Part shown: piece by piece, positions 8,351 through 16,111 of the stretch
Position numbering within the stretch: the first letter of the stretch is position 1
Layout: every line of letters begins with the position of its first letter
Source: Pseudomonas sp. LD120
GTDB taxonomy: Bacteria; Pseudomonadota; Gammaproteobacteria; Pseudomonadales; Pseudomonadaceae
Direction: 5' to 3'
Assembly: GCF_009861525.1 (NCBI RefSeq)
Contig: NZ_WVHL01000005.1
Coordinates: 2,976,001-3,040,000, forward strand
DNA length: 64,000 nucleotides
The notes under the pieces: model-generated
The model's database searches: none
What the model saw: only the letters and a program-made list of their open reading frames with translations
Told to the model about the DNA's origin: nothing
Program-made: the position numbers and the translations under genes

Positions 8351-9472
8351 ATGCAACCGACTGGCAAACCCCGCTTGCAGGCACTGGGCTGGTTGCTCGC
8401 CGCCGCCCTGATATCGACCCAGGCCAGGGCCGAAGACGAAGACAAGACCCTGCGCCTGTACAACTGGGCCGACTATTTCGCCGCCGATACCCTGAGCCGC
8501 TTCACCGCCGAAACCGGGATCAAGGTGATCTACGACGTCATGGAAGGCAGTGAAGTGCTGGAAGCCAAGTTGATGACCGGCGGCAGCGGCTACGACCTGA
8601 TCTTCCCCGGCGACACCGTGGCCGAACGGCTGATGCGCGCCGGCAGCCTGCAGCCCCTGGACCCGAGCAAGCTGAGCGCCCTGGACGACATCGAGCCCGG
8701 CCTGCAAAAACTGCGGACCCAGTACCCCCGCGCCAGCCAGGCGACGGTGCCCTACACCTGGGGCACCATCGGCTTGACCTACAACGCACAGCAAGTCGCC
8801 GAGCGCCTGCCCAATGCCCCGGTGAACAGCCTGGACCTGCTGTTCAAGCCGGAGCTGGCGAGCCAATTTGCCGATTGTGGAATCTCGGTCATCGACTCGC
8901 CGGATGAAGTGCTGGCAGTGGTGCTCAACTATCTGGGGCGTGAACCGCGCAGCGCCAAGCCGGCGGACCTGCAGGCCGCCAGCGAACTGCTGGGCAAGCT
9001 GCGGCCCTACATCCGCAAGTTCCAGTCGCAGCCAGTGACCGATCTGGTCAACGGCAACCTGTGCCTGTCCCTGGGGTACAGCGGTGACATGACCCAGGCC
9101 CAGCGCACCGCCGATGCCGCAGGGAAAAAGGTCGACTTCCAATATCGCATCCCTCGTGAAGGCACCACGGTGTGGATGGACACCATGGCAATCCCCAAGG
9201 ACGCCCGGCATCCGGAATACGCCTATGCCTTCATCAACTTCGTCATGCGCCCGCAGAACATGGCGGCCATCAGCAACTTCACCGGCTACCCCACGGCCAA
9301 TGCCAAGGCTCGGCCTGCAGTCGATCCGCAGATGCGCAACAACCCGGACATCTACCCGGATGCCGCCAGCTTCGAGCACTTGATCCCCGGTCGGGACATC
9401 CCCCAGGCCGATATGCGCGCGCGGATGCGCGCCTGGACCCAGTTCAAGACCGCGACCGTATCCCGCCCATGA
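8351..9472 (+). CDS. polyamine ABC transporter substrate-binding protein
   Basis: 373-residue periplasmic binding protein of the PotF/SpuD type. A Sec signal peptide (LGWLLAAALISTQARA, cleavage near residue 28) is followed by LRLYNWADYF, the near-invariant start of mature PotF proteins. Other landmarks: GYDLIFPGDT, PYTWGTIGLTYN and WMDTMAIPKDA. Starts one base after the aguB stop. No permease or ATPase is encoded nearby, so it must borrow another transporter's membrane parts or act as a sensor. It occupies the third position of the agu2 operon that I recall from P. aeruginosa. Confidence 0.9.
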   Translation: MQPTGKPRLQALGWLLAAALISTQARAEDEDKTLRLYNWADYFAADTLSRFTAETGIKVIYDVMEGSEVLEAKLMTGGSGYDLIFPGDTVAERLMRAGSLQPLDPSKLSALDDIEPGLQKLRTQYPRASQATVPYTWGTIGLTYNAQQVAERLPNAPVNSLDLLFKPELASQFADCGISVIDSPDEVLAVVLNYLGREPRSAKPADLQAASELLGKLRPYIRKFQSQPVTDLVNGNLCLSLGYSGDMTQAQRTADAAGKKVDFQYRIPREGTTVWMDTMAIPKDARHPEYAYAFINFVMRPQNMAAISNFTGYPTANAKARPAVDPQMRNNPDIYPDAASFEHLIPGRDIPQADMRARMRAWTQFKTATVSRP

Positions 9473-9601
9473 ACCCGAGGCGGCGGGCCGCAGCGCGTTT
9501 GGCCGGCAGCCGCCTCCTACACTGTTTGGGTAGCGAGGGCTCCGCTAGGTACATCGCCGGCTTCTGTACCCCTTTCAGCAACCTTACCCAGAGCATTGCC
9601 T

Positions 9602-10720
9602 ATGCCCACCCGACGTGAACTCATCAAGCAAGCCTCGCTGCTGGCCGGTATCGCCACCATGACCAACCTAGGCCTGGGTTCGGGCCCCGCCCGGGCCCAG
9701 GAGCAGGACGACTGGTACCTGCCTGACGAAGGCGACCGCCAGCAGCGGGCCTTCATGGCCTTTGGTGCCCAAGACGCCATCTGGGAGGACTTCACCGCGG
9801 ATGTCCAGCAAGCCCAAGGGCGTATCGCCCGAGCCATTGCCGCCCATCAGCCCCTGACCCTGTTCTGCCGCGAACACGAGCGCGACCTGGCCGAGACCCT
9901 CTGCGGGACGCACAACATCCGCTACGTGATCACCGAGCTGGACGACATCTGGATGCGCGATATCGGCGCCAACTTCGTCACCAACTCCCAGGGTCAACTG
10001 GGCGCGGTGGACTTCAACTTCAATGGCTGGGGCAACAAGCAGCGCCATGCCCTGGATGCCCGGCTGGCGCGGCAAATGGCCGACGCCGCCGCTGCCCGGT
10101 ACCTGCGCAGCGCGCTGATAGGCGAGGGGGGCGGTATCGAGGTGGATGGCCACGGCACCGGGATCATGACCGAAAGCAGCTGGATCAACGGCAACCGCAA
10201 CCCGGGCTGGAGCAAGGCCGAGGTAGAGGCTGAGCTCAAGGCTTGTCTCGGCTTGCGCAAGATCATCTGGTTGCCGGGGATCAGGGGCCGGGACATCACC
10301 GATGCCCATGTCGACTTCTATGCACGCTTCGTCAGGCCCGGGGTGGTGGTGGCCAACCTCGACAACGACCCGGACTCTTACGACCACCAGGTGACGCTCA
10401 AGCACCTGGAGATCCTGCGCAATGCCAGCGACGCCGATGGGCGCCAGCTTCAGGTGTACACCCTGTCGCCGCCGCTCAGCCCGCGTCGCAGCCGCTTCAG
10501 TCGTGACAACCCGGATTTCGCGGCGGGCTACATCAATTATTTTGTGATCAATGGTGCGGTGATTTCCCCGCAGTTCGGCGATCCGGCGGCGGATGCCAAG
10601 GCCCTGGCCCTGCTGGAGGGCCTCTACCCCGGGCGGCAGGTGGTGCAGTTGGACATCGACGCCATCGCGGCGGGAGGCGGGGGGATTCACTGCGTGACCC
10701 ACCAACAGCCGGAGGTCTGA
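9602..10720 (+). CDS. Tat-exported agmatine deiminase paralogue
   Basis: 372-residue second agmatine deiminase. It begins with a twin-arginine leader: TRRELIKQAS, a hydrophobic stretch ending GLGSGPARA, then the mature start QEQDDWYLPDEG, predicting folded export to the periplasm. Catalytic features are intact: DDIWMRDIGANF, GEGGGIEVDG, ITDAHVDFYARF and GGGGIHCVTHQQP with the Cys. It differs clearly from the cytosolic copy at 6386, so it is not a recent duplication. It follows the binding protein after 129 bp and is probably in the same operon. ATG 9602 is chosen; an in-frame TTG at 9596 is the alternative. Confidence 0.9.
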   Translation: MPTRRELIKQASLLAGIATMTNLGLGSGPARAQEQDDWYLPDEGDRQQRAFMAFGAQDAIWEDFTADVQQAQGRIARAIAAHQPLTLFCREHERDLAETLCGTHNIRYVITELDDIWMRDIGANFVTNSQGQLGAVDFNFNGWGNKQRHALDARLARQMADAAAARYLRSALIGEGGGIEVDGHGTGIMTESSWINGNRNPGWSKAEVEAELKACLGLRKIIWLPGIRGRDITDAHVDFYARFVRPGVVVANLDNDPDSYDHQVTLKHLEILRNASDADGRQLQVYTLSPPLSPRRSRFSRDNPDFAAGYINYFVINGAVISPQFGDPAADAKALALLEGLYPGRQVVQLDIDAIAAGGGGIHCVTHQQPEV

Positions 10721-10857
10721 GGCTCGCGGGGTGCGGTAAAGTGGTCTGCTGCTTATGGTTGAACTGGACTGATCAAACCCTCCATTCAAGCCATAAGCTG
10801 ACGCTCCTCACCACCCAGGGACTGATGCCTGGCGTGGGTTTTCAACAGGAGAGTGCA

Positions 10858-11316
10858 ATGAGCGATCAACAACACGCAGTGACGATACGGCCGATTCAGC
10901 CTGGCGATTATCAGCAGTGGTTGCAGTTGTGGCTGGCGTATCAGGACTTCTATCAGGTGACGCTGGACGAGCAGGTCAGTGTGGTTGCCTTCGAGCGTTT
11001 CTGCGATCCGCAGGAGCCGGTGTTTTCAGCGGTGGCGGTGCAGGGGGATGAGCTGATCGGTTTCGTCAACTCGGTGTTGCACCGTTCGACCTGGGCTGTC
11101 ACCGACTTCTGTTATCTGGAGGATCTGTATGTCGCCCCGACGGAGCGGGGCAGCGGTGCGGGGAAACGGTTGATCGAGTGGGTGCAGGCCTTTGCCCGGG
11201 AACAGCGCTGTGGGCGGTTGTATTGGCATACCCAGGAGAGCAACAAGCGCGCACAGCGATTGTATGACTGGGTGGCGCAGAAACCGGGGGTTATTGAGTA
11301 TCGGATGGGGTTGTGA
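10858..11316 (+). CDS. GNAT family N-acetyltransferase
   Basis: 152-residue single-domain acetyltransferase. The acetyl-CoA binding motif A is LEDLYVAPTERGSGAGKRLI (residues ~82-101), with the preceding strand DELIGFVNSVLH and the C-terminal ESNKRAQRLYD. A CAGGAG site precedes ATG 10858. The substrate is unknown. Location directly after the agmatine operon allows a polyamine acetyltransferase role, but this is only proximity; a 137-bp gap separates it from that operon. Confidence 0.85.
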   Translation: MSDQQHAVTIRPIQPGDYQQWLQLWLAYQDFYQVTLDEQVSVVAFERFCDPQEPVFSAVAVQGDELIGFVNSVLHRSTWAVTDFCYLEDLYVAPTERGSGAGKRLIEWVQAFAREQRCGRLYWHTQESNKRAQRLYDWVAQKPGVIEYRMGL

Positions 11317-11339
11317 GGCGGAGCGGGGGCTTTGGGGCT

Positions 11340-11397
11340 TTTTGGGGGGGTATATCCGTTGCTGCGGTCACGGCCGCTGGCGGTTTCGCCCTTACAG
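11340..11397. repeat. left part of a dispersed Pseudomonas repeat, split by the IS
   Basis: The stretch from the G-run and TATATCCGTTGCTGCGGT to CCCTTACAG resembles the opening of an intergenic repeat that I recall from many fluorescent Pseudomonas genomes. Its continuation resumes at 12819 beyond the insertion sequence. Confidence 0.5.
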
Positions 11398-12820
11398 CCA
11401 TCCCTTTCAAGGTCTTTTCGTTTTGGCTGCCTTGATGACTCGATCGGTTGAAACATGGGCATTCACGGCCGTCCCCTGCACCCATGTTTTGGGCTTGGGT
11501 ACCTTGGGGCCTCGTGGGCTTTTCGCAACTTGTTTTGGCTGGATGTTTCTGGCTAATTCCAACAAGCGCTGAGCCAGTTTTTCCGCAGGGATAACGGGAA
11601 GGTACTCCGAGGGCAGCGCAATCTGCATTCCCTCATAACCACTCCTGACCTGGACCGCCAAGTGATAGGTCGAGGCTTCCCAGCCTTCAGGCTGGGTGTC
11701 CCGATGGGCTTGTTCGACACTTCGTTTGAGTACGGCCAGGACGTTGTATGCCAATACCGCAGTAGCGAACCCGAGCAAGGCAGCTTTTGGGCTGCCAAGG
11801 GTTTCGATTTCACTTTCCAGGATCGCTTCCAGTCGCTGGAACATGCCCTCAATACTCCAGCGGCGGCGATAGAGTTCCGCGATCTGCTGTGCACTGACGC
11901 TCTCAGGTAGATTGCTCCAGAACATCAAGCTGCTGTCACCCGAGTCCGTTGGCGAATGAAGCGTCAGTTCCACGCGCCGCCATTGGTAACCGCCTCTGAC
12001 GTGGATGATCTGCTCGCGCACAGTGCCTGTTTCCACAGGTACGGGCTCTTGCCACTCACCCTCTTGAATCAGGCGTGGGTGCTTGGCTTGCTGACGAATG
12101 ACAAAGGATGTCTGGACCTGCTCACAAGCTTCCATGACCGGAAGCGTGCAGTAGAGTCGATCAGCCAGCCACACCTGGCCCGGCTCGGCATCAGCCAATA
12201 GAGGCAGCACACAAATACGCTCGCTTGCGTAGGCATCCTCACACGCCTGAAGGTCGATGACCTGATCGAGATCGGGGTCGTAGACAACCACCGAAAAGCC
12301 AGGACGAGCGGCACCTCGCTCGTGGCGTAGAGCGCCCAGACGTTTCTCAGTGGATGCCAAGTGGTTGCCGTCCACCACCCGAACCTGCCAGCCCGGCAGC
12401 ATCGTGGTGCAACCCAGCTCTTTGATGGTTGGGGTCAGGCGTTGCGCACAGCCTGTGACCAGCGCGCGCAACAGAGCAGGTTCGGTACGACTGATCTTGT
12501 CGTAGAGGGCTGCCAAGCTGACAGGAAGATCTTCCAGTTGCCGAGCGGCGGCGTGCAGGGATGGCTTCAAACCCAATGAAACAAGGGACATCAGCTTGAT
12601 GATGGTCGAGAACAGTAGTTCACGAGAGTACTGCCGTTGCCGATGTTCTTCGAAGACCTGATCGACCCACTCAGGAGCAATAGCCTGCTCCAGCGCCAAC
12701 TTGGCCATGACGCTGGCAGGTGCTTTTTTCTCGAATCGAGCTAGAACATCGGTCCACATCTTCGGGGATCCCTGACTGAGATTTCAGGGGATTCTACCTA
12801 AGACCTTGAAAGGGATGGCT
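11396..12820 (-). mobile_element. IS4-family insertion sequence
   Basis: About 1.4 kb bounded by perfect terminal inverted repeats: AGCCATCCCTTTCAAGGTCTT has its core at 11396-11416 and its reverse complement at 12800-12820. One transposase gene fills the interior. Outside the ends, CTTAC(AG) occurs on both sides. Boundaries are ambiguous by two bases: either 21-bp repeats with a 5-bp CTTAC target duplication, or 19-bp repeats with 9-bp flanks differing at one base (CCCTTACAG / CTCTTACAG), closer to the size usual for IS4 elements. It interrupts a dispersed repeat, not a gene. Confidence 0.85.
11407..12759 (-). CDS. IS4-family transposase
   Basis: 450-residue DDE transposase. The catalytic Asp residues are visible in VRVVDGNHLAST (~residue 130) and VWLADRLYC (~residue 196). 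The YREK-region signature of IS4 transposases appears as ELYRRRWSIEGMFQRLE (~residues 313-329), supplying the catalytic Glu. The frame is intact and runs almost from end to end of the element, so the IS could still be active. The ATG lies 41 bp inside the right terminal repeat. Confidence 0.9.
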   Translation of the reverse strand: MWTDVLARFEKKAPASVMAKLALEQAIAPEWVDQVFEEHRQRQYSRELLFSTIIKLMSLVSLGLKPSLHAAARQLEDLPVSLAALYDKISRTEPALLRALVTGCAQRLTPTIKELGCTTMLPGWQVRVVDGNHLASTEKRLGALRHERGAARPGFSVVVYDPDLDQVIDLQACEDAYASERICVLPLLADAEPGQVWLADRLYCTLPVMEACEQVQTSFVIRQQAKHPRLIQEGEWQEPVPVETGTVREQIIHVRGGYQWRRVELTLHSPTDSGDSSLMFWSNLPESVSAQQIAELYRRRWSIEGMFQRLEAILESEIETLGSPKAALLGFATAVLAYNVLAVLKRSVEQAHRDTQPEGWEASTYHLAVQVRSGYEGMQIALPSEYLPVIPAEKLAQRLLELARNIQPKQVAKSPRGPKVPKPKTWVQGTAVNAHVSTDRVIKAAKTKRP

Positions 12821-13039
12821 CTTACAGCGGCTCACTTTTGAAAAGCGCAAAAGGTGAGCAAAACGCTTCTGCCCCTCCACTCGGTGCCTCGCATAGCGAG
12901 GCATGCCCGAACTCCGGCATTGATCCGTGGGCCGCCGCCACCGGCCATCCCTGGCCGGGTGGCGGCTAACCCGGCATCCCTGCCGGGTTACCCACGGATC
13001 AATGCCTGCGTTCGGCCATCGTGGTTAACGGGGCGCTCA
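12819..13039. repeat. right part of the dispersed repeat interrupted by the IS
   Basis: Continuation of the repeat at 11340-11397. Noncoding and rich in short palindromes, such as GGCCATCCCTGGCC and AACCCGGCATCCCTGCCGGGTT. No reading frame resembles a protein. Confidence 0.5.
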
Positions 13040-13303
13040 GATCAAGATCAAAAGCCAGAGCAAGATCAACATCTGACGGCGGCCTGCCGGCCGACCTGTT
13101 TCATTGCCGTTCGCGTTAATGTAGCCGCTGCCGCAGGCTGCGAACGCTCTGGGCGGCACTCCGTCGCAGGAGACGCTAAACCTGCCTCCCCGATATTCCT
13201 GACATATCGCGTCGCCTGGTTTCGCAGCCTTCGGCAGCGGCTACAAAGAGCCGGCCTGCGCACCTTGGCTTTGGCTTTTGATCTTGATTTTGATGTTGAT
13301 CTT
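13040..13303. repeat. REP doublet (REPIN) framed by a longer inverted repeat
   Basis: A REP unit GTAGCCGCTGCCGCAGGCTG (13121-13140) faces its inverted copy CAGCCTTCGGCAGCGGCTAC (13225-13244), the hairpin-forming arrangement of a REPIN. Outside these, AGATCAAGATCAAAAGCC (from 13040) is mirrored by GGCTTTTGATCTTGAT (from 13272), so the whole stretch could fold back. The region contains no gene. Confidence 0.75.
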
Positions 13304-13332
13304 CCGGCCCCTTCCCAGCAGCGATGGCCCCT

Positions 13333-14274
13333 CTATTCCCCCTGACGAAACACCAGCGCCTTGAGCCCACACTGCGGATCGGCGTCGGGAAATTCTGGCG
13401 GGTTCTCCAGCCGCTGGTCAAAGCGCAACCCTGGCGCTGCCTCGGCCATGCCCTCCAGCAGAAACTCCACGGTAAACGCCGGGTCGTTCATGCAGGCCAG
13501 CACGCAGCCGTTGGCTGTCAGCAGCTCCGGCAAGCGCCGCAGGACTCGGGCATAGTCTTTGCCCAGGACAAAGCTGCCTTTCTGGAACGATGGCGGATCA
13601 ATGATCACCAGGTCGTAAGGCCCCCCTTGCTTGACCTTGCTCCAGGACTTGAACAAGTCATGGCCGAGAAAGCTCACCCGGCTGGTGTCGTGGCCATTGA
13701 GCCGGTGGTTGTCACGGCCACGGCTCAGGGCCGCTCGGGACATGTCGAGGTTGACCACCTGCTCGGCACCGCCAGCGATCGCTGCTACCGAGAAGCCGCA
13801 GGTGTAGGCGAACAGGTTCAGGACGTTCTTGCCCTGGGCATGGGCCCGCACCCAGTTGCGCCCGTAGCGCATGTCGAGGAACAGGCCGTTGTTCTGTTTG
13901 CTGCCCAGGTCCACCTGGTAGTGCAGGCCTTCCTCGGTGATGGTGCAGGAATCCACCGGCTGGCCCAGCAGCCATTCGCCATGGCTGTCGGGCAGGTAGC
14001 GGTGTTGCAGCATCAGGCTGCGGGCGCCGCTGGCGGCCCATTGCGCGGAGTTGCCCAGCTCCACCAGCAGCAGCTTGAGGGCCGCGAGCTGTTCAGGCTC
14101 CGGCGCCTTGAACAGGGACACCAGCAATACCCCTTGCAGCCAGTCCACGGTCAGTTGCTCCAGCCCCGGCCAGCAGCGGCCGCGGCCATGGAACAGGCGC
14201 CGGGTTTCGATGGGCGCGGTGGCCAGGGCGGTTAGCAAGTGCTGGTTGAGGGTGGCGAGGGCTTGAGGGGTCAT
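13333..14274 (-). CDS. class I SAM-dependent methyltransferase, RlmI-like
   Basis: 313-residue methyltransferase of the rRNA cytosine-C5 type (RlmI/YwbD-like fold, COG1092). Visible are the DLGSKQNNGLFLDMR segment, the SAM-binding NLFAYTCGFSVAA loop (about residues 154-166), the acidic NLDMS at strand 2, and VIIDPPSFQKGSF, the DPPxF catalytic loop. The N-terminal PUA domain of true RlmI is absent or replaced, so the target may differ. ATG 14274 (MTPQALATLNQ) is preferred to a GTG 39 bases upstream. No ribosome site is obvious for either. Confidence 0.75.
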   Translation of the reverse strand: MTPQALATLNQHLLTALATAPIETRRLFHGRGRCWPGLEQLTVDWLQGVLLVSLFKAPEPEQLAALKLLLVELGNSAQWAASGARSLMLQHRYLPDSHGEWLLGQPVDSCTITEEGLHYQVDLGSKQNNGLFLDMRYGRNWVRAHAQGKNVLNLFAYTCGFSVAAIAGGAEQVVNLDMSRAALSRGRDNHRLNGHDTSRVSFLGHDLFKSWSKVKQGGPYDLVIIDPPSFQKGSFVLGKDYARVLRRLPELLTANGCVLACMNDPAFTVEFLLEGMAEAAPGLRFDQRLENPPEFPDADPQCGLKALVFRQGE

Positions 14275-14332
14275 CACGGTAACCGGCGATTTTCGGGGGC
14301 GGCATTTAACCACAATTGCCGGCGTCCGGCGC

Positions 14333-14779
14333 TCAGTCGATGTACTGCGCTCGCCCCGTGGCGCGCCAGTGTGCCAGTCGCTCGTCCATCACCGATGCCA
14401 GCCGGTCGTAGTTGCTCCAGCTGTTTTCCACCCGGTAGATGGTGCCCGGCTCGGGGGCCAGGATCTGTTCGTAGTCGCTGGAAAACCGACCGCTGTCCCG
14501 CCCCTTGTAGTAGGCCAGGGCAAAGGCATTGCCTTCGTCGTTGAAATCGCCGTCGCTGAGCTTTTCATCCAGTACCCGCAACAGGAACTCGCGGCCATCG
14601 AGGGTGCGGGCCTGGACTTGGCCGATCTCCTCTTCGACATCCTCCAGCAGCTCCTCGCTGGCAAAGTCGTTGATCAGCATCCAGGCCAGGAACAGGCCGA
14701 TGTGGGTGGCTCCGGCCGTGGTGGGCAGGTCGCCGGGAAAGTCGCCGCCGTAGTGCCAGGAGGCGTCGTCGTATTTCAT
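14333..14779 (-). CDS. DUF7832-like small acidic protein
   Basis: 148-residue cytosolic protein starting MKYDDASWHYGGDFP, with the conserved-looking segment THIGLFLAWMLINDFASEE and an acidic stretch ELLEDVEEEIGQV. I recall this pattern from the uncharacterised DUF7832 family, whose members often lie in polymorphic-toxin immunity neighbourhoods. Function unknown. An upstream extension on the same frame (to 14935) overlaps the ankyrin gene and is not used. It follows the ankyrin/NTF2-like gene by 47 bp on the same strand, so the two may be cotranscribed. Confidence 0.6.
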   Translation of the reverse strand: MKYDDASWHYGGDFPGDLPTTAGATHIGLFLAWMLINDFASEELLEDVEEEIGQVQARTLDGREFLLRVLDEKLSDGDFNDEGNAFALAYYKGRDSGRFSSDYEQILAPEPGTIYRVENSWSNYDRLASVMDERLAHWRATGRAQYID

Positions 14780-14826
14780 GGGGGCAGGTCCTGAAAGGTG
14801 AGAGGGGCGTGCAAGTTGCAGGGGCG

Positions 14827-15762
14827 TCACAGAATCGCGTTGGTCCATTTCGGGGTGCCGGCCAGGCGCCGCTTGACGCTGTCGATGCGCCATTGCCCCG
14901 CGACCCGTTTGACCAGGAAGCGATGCTCGTAGCACAGCGCCCGGGAGGCTGGATCACGCATCAGCACTTCGGCCTGGGCGGGCTTGAGCAGCTGGCAGCC
15001 CAGGAGTTGGTCGGCCTCGGAGTAGGTTGTGGGGTAACCGTAGGAGGCTCGGGGATAGGCCCGCGGCCGCAGGGTGCAGAAACGTTCAAGGAGCTGTTGC
15101 GGTTCGGCCCAGAAGGCGGCGTCGACAGCCTCGTGGCCCAGGGCATTGCCCCGTTGTTCCCAGGCCTCCAGCGCCAGGGTATAGGCCCGTACCTGGGTGA
15201 CCGGATCGCCACTGCTGTCATCGCCTGGTGCCAGTGGCGGCCAGGGCAGGGAAGGGGCCGCTGCGGACGCTGGCGGCGCTCCGGCACCGGCCTGCGCCAG
15301 CTGTTGCATGATCTGGGTATGGCCCTTCTCTTCGGCCAGGGACCAGGCATTGCGCTGCTGGAAGTCCAGGCGCAGGGGATCGGCGCCGGCTTTGAGCAGC
15401 AAGCTCAGCATTGCCTCGTGCCCGGCCTGGGCGGCGTTCATCAGGGCAGTGCGTTGCAGTTCGGGGCTGGCGTGTTCGAGCGCTGCGCCATGGGCGATCA
15501 GCAACTCGGCCATGGCGCTATCACCTTGGCTGGCGGCCCAGGCCAGGGGGCTGTAGCCCAGGGCCTTGCACGGTTGCTGGACATTCGCACCGCGTGCCAG
15601 CAGCAGCGCCACGGCCGGCCGGTGCCCGGCGATTGTGGCGGCCAGCAGGGCCGTGCGGCCGGTGCCCTTGTGCTGCCATTCAAGGTTCGCGCCAGCATCA
15701 AGGAGGCGCTCGATGGCCGCGAGATCGCCGCGTGCGGCGGCTTTTTCCAGTAGGTGAGACAA
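14827..15762 (-). CDS. ankyrin-repeat protein with C-terminal NTF2-like domain
   Basis: 311 residues. The N-terminal ~135 residues hold about four ankyrin repeats (GADLEW-, GRTALLAATIAGHRPAVALL-, YSPLAWAASQGDSAMAELL- and RTALMNAAQAGHEAMLSLL-type units). A low-complexity Ala/Pro linker follows (~residues 158-178). The C-terminal ~120 residues end in YEHRFLVKRVAGQWRIDS, reminiscent of NTF2-fold immunity or calcium/calmodulin-kinase association domains. Likely a protein-binding module, and possibly an orphan immunity protein, but no toxin gene is adjacent. Confidence 0.7.
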   Translation of the reverse strand: MSHLLEKAAARGDLAAIERLLDAGANLEWQHKGTGRTALLAATIAGHRPAVALLLARGANVQQPCKALGYSPLAWAASQGDSAMAELLIAHGAALEHASPELQRTALMNAAQAGHEAMLSLLLKAGADPLRLDFQQRNAWSLAEEKGHTQIMQQLAQAGAGAPPASAAAPSLPWPPLAPGDDSSGDPVTQVRAYTLALEAWEQRGNALGHEAVDAAFWAEPQQLLERFCTLRPRAYPRASYGYPTTYSEADQLLGCQLLKPAQAEVLMRDPASRALCYEHRFLVKRVAGQWRIDSVKRRLAGTPKWTNAIL

Positions 15763-16111
15763 GGTCGAGAGTCCGTTCGGTCAGGGTAAAAACACCGCGG
15801 CATGGTAACGCTCCATGCTGTGTTTTTGCCACGCCCGATACGCCCCTCATCGCTGTTCTGGCAGGCCAGTCGCGCTGGGCTACGTTGCGATACGGGACAC
15901 TGGGTGCGGCCCGGACCATTGCGAGCACCGCTGGCGGGGACTGCGGTGAGGGGCGGTCAATGACCGGCAGCGCCGGCCCGGCCACCGGAGCCATCCTGAG
16001 GCGGGTGGGGGTGTTCATGGACGCCCTCCGAAGGCTTGCGTAGGATGGCGCGTTCGCGTTCTACGCCGCAGCAGCCAGCGCTGCTGCCTCCCTTGCCAAC
16101 AGGAGTCCGTG
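15763..16111. other. intergenic region without a recognisable gene
   Basis: 349 bp between the ankyrin gene (minus) and the YhdH-like gene (plus). It must carry both promoters. I see short open frames on both strands, but none resembles a protein or has a ribosome site. Confidence 0.5.

Noticed and set aside
11317..13332. Possible CRISPR or tandem array in the repeat-rich segment
   Set aside because: Repeats are inverted and few; there is no regular direct-repeat/spacer periodicity and no cas genes.
15698..16018. 106-codon minus-strand frame upstream of the ankyrin gene
   Set aside because: Overlaps the ankyrin start region, has no ribosome site and reads as Arg/Pro-rich noise.
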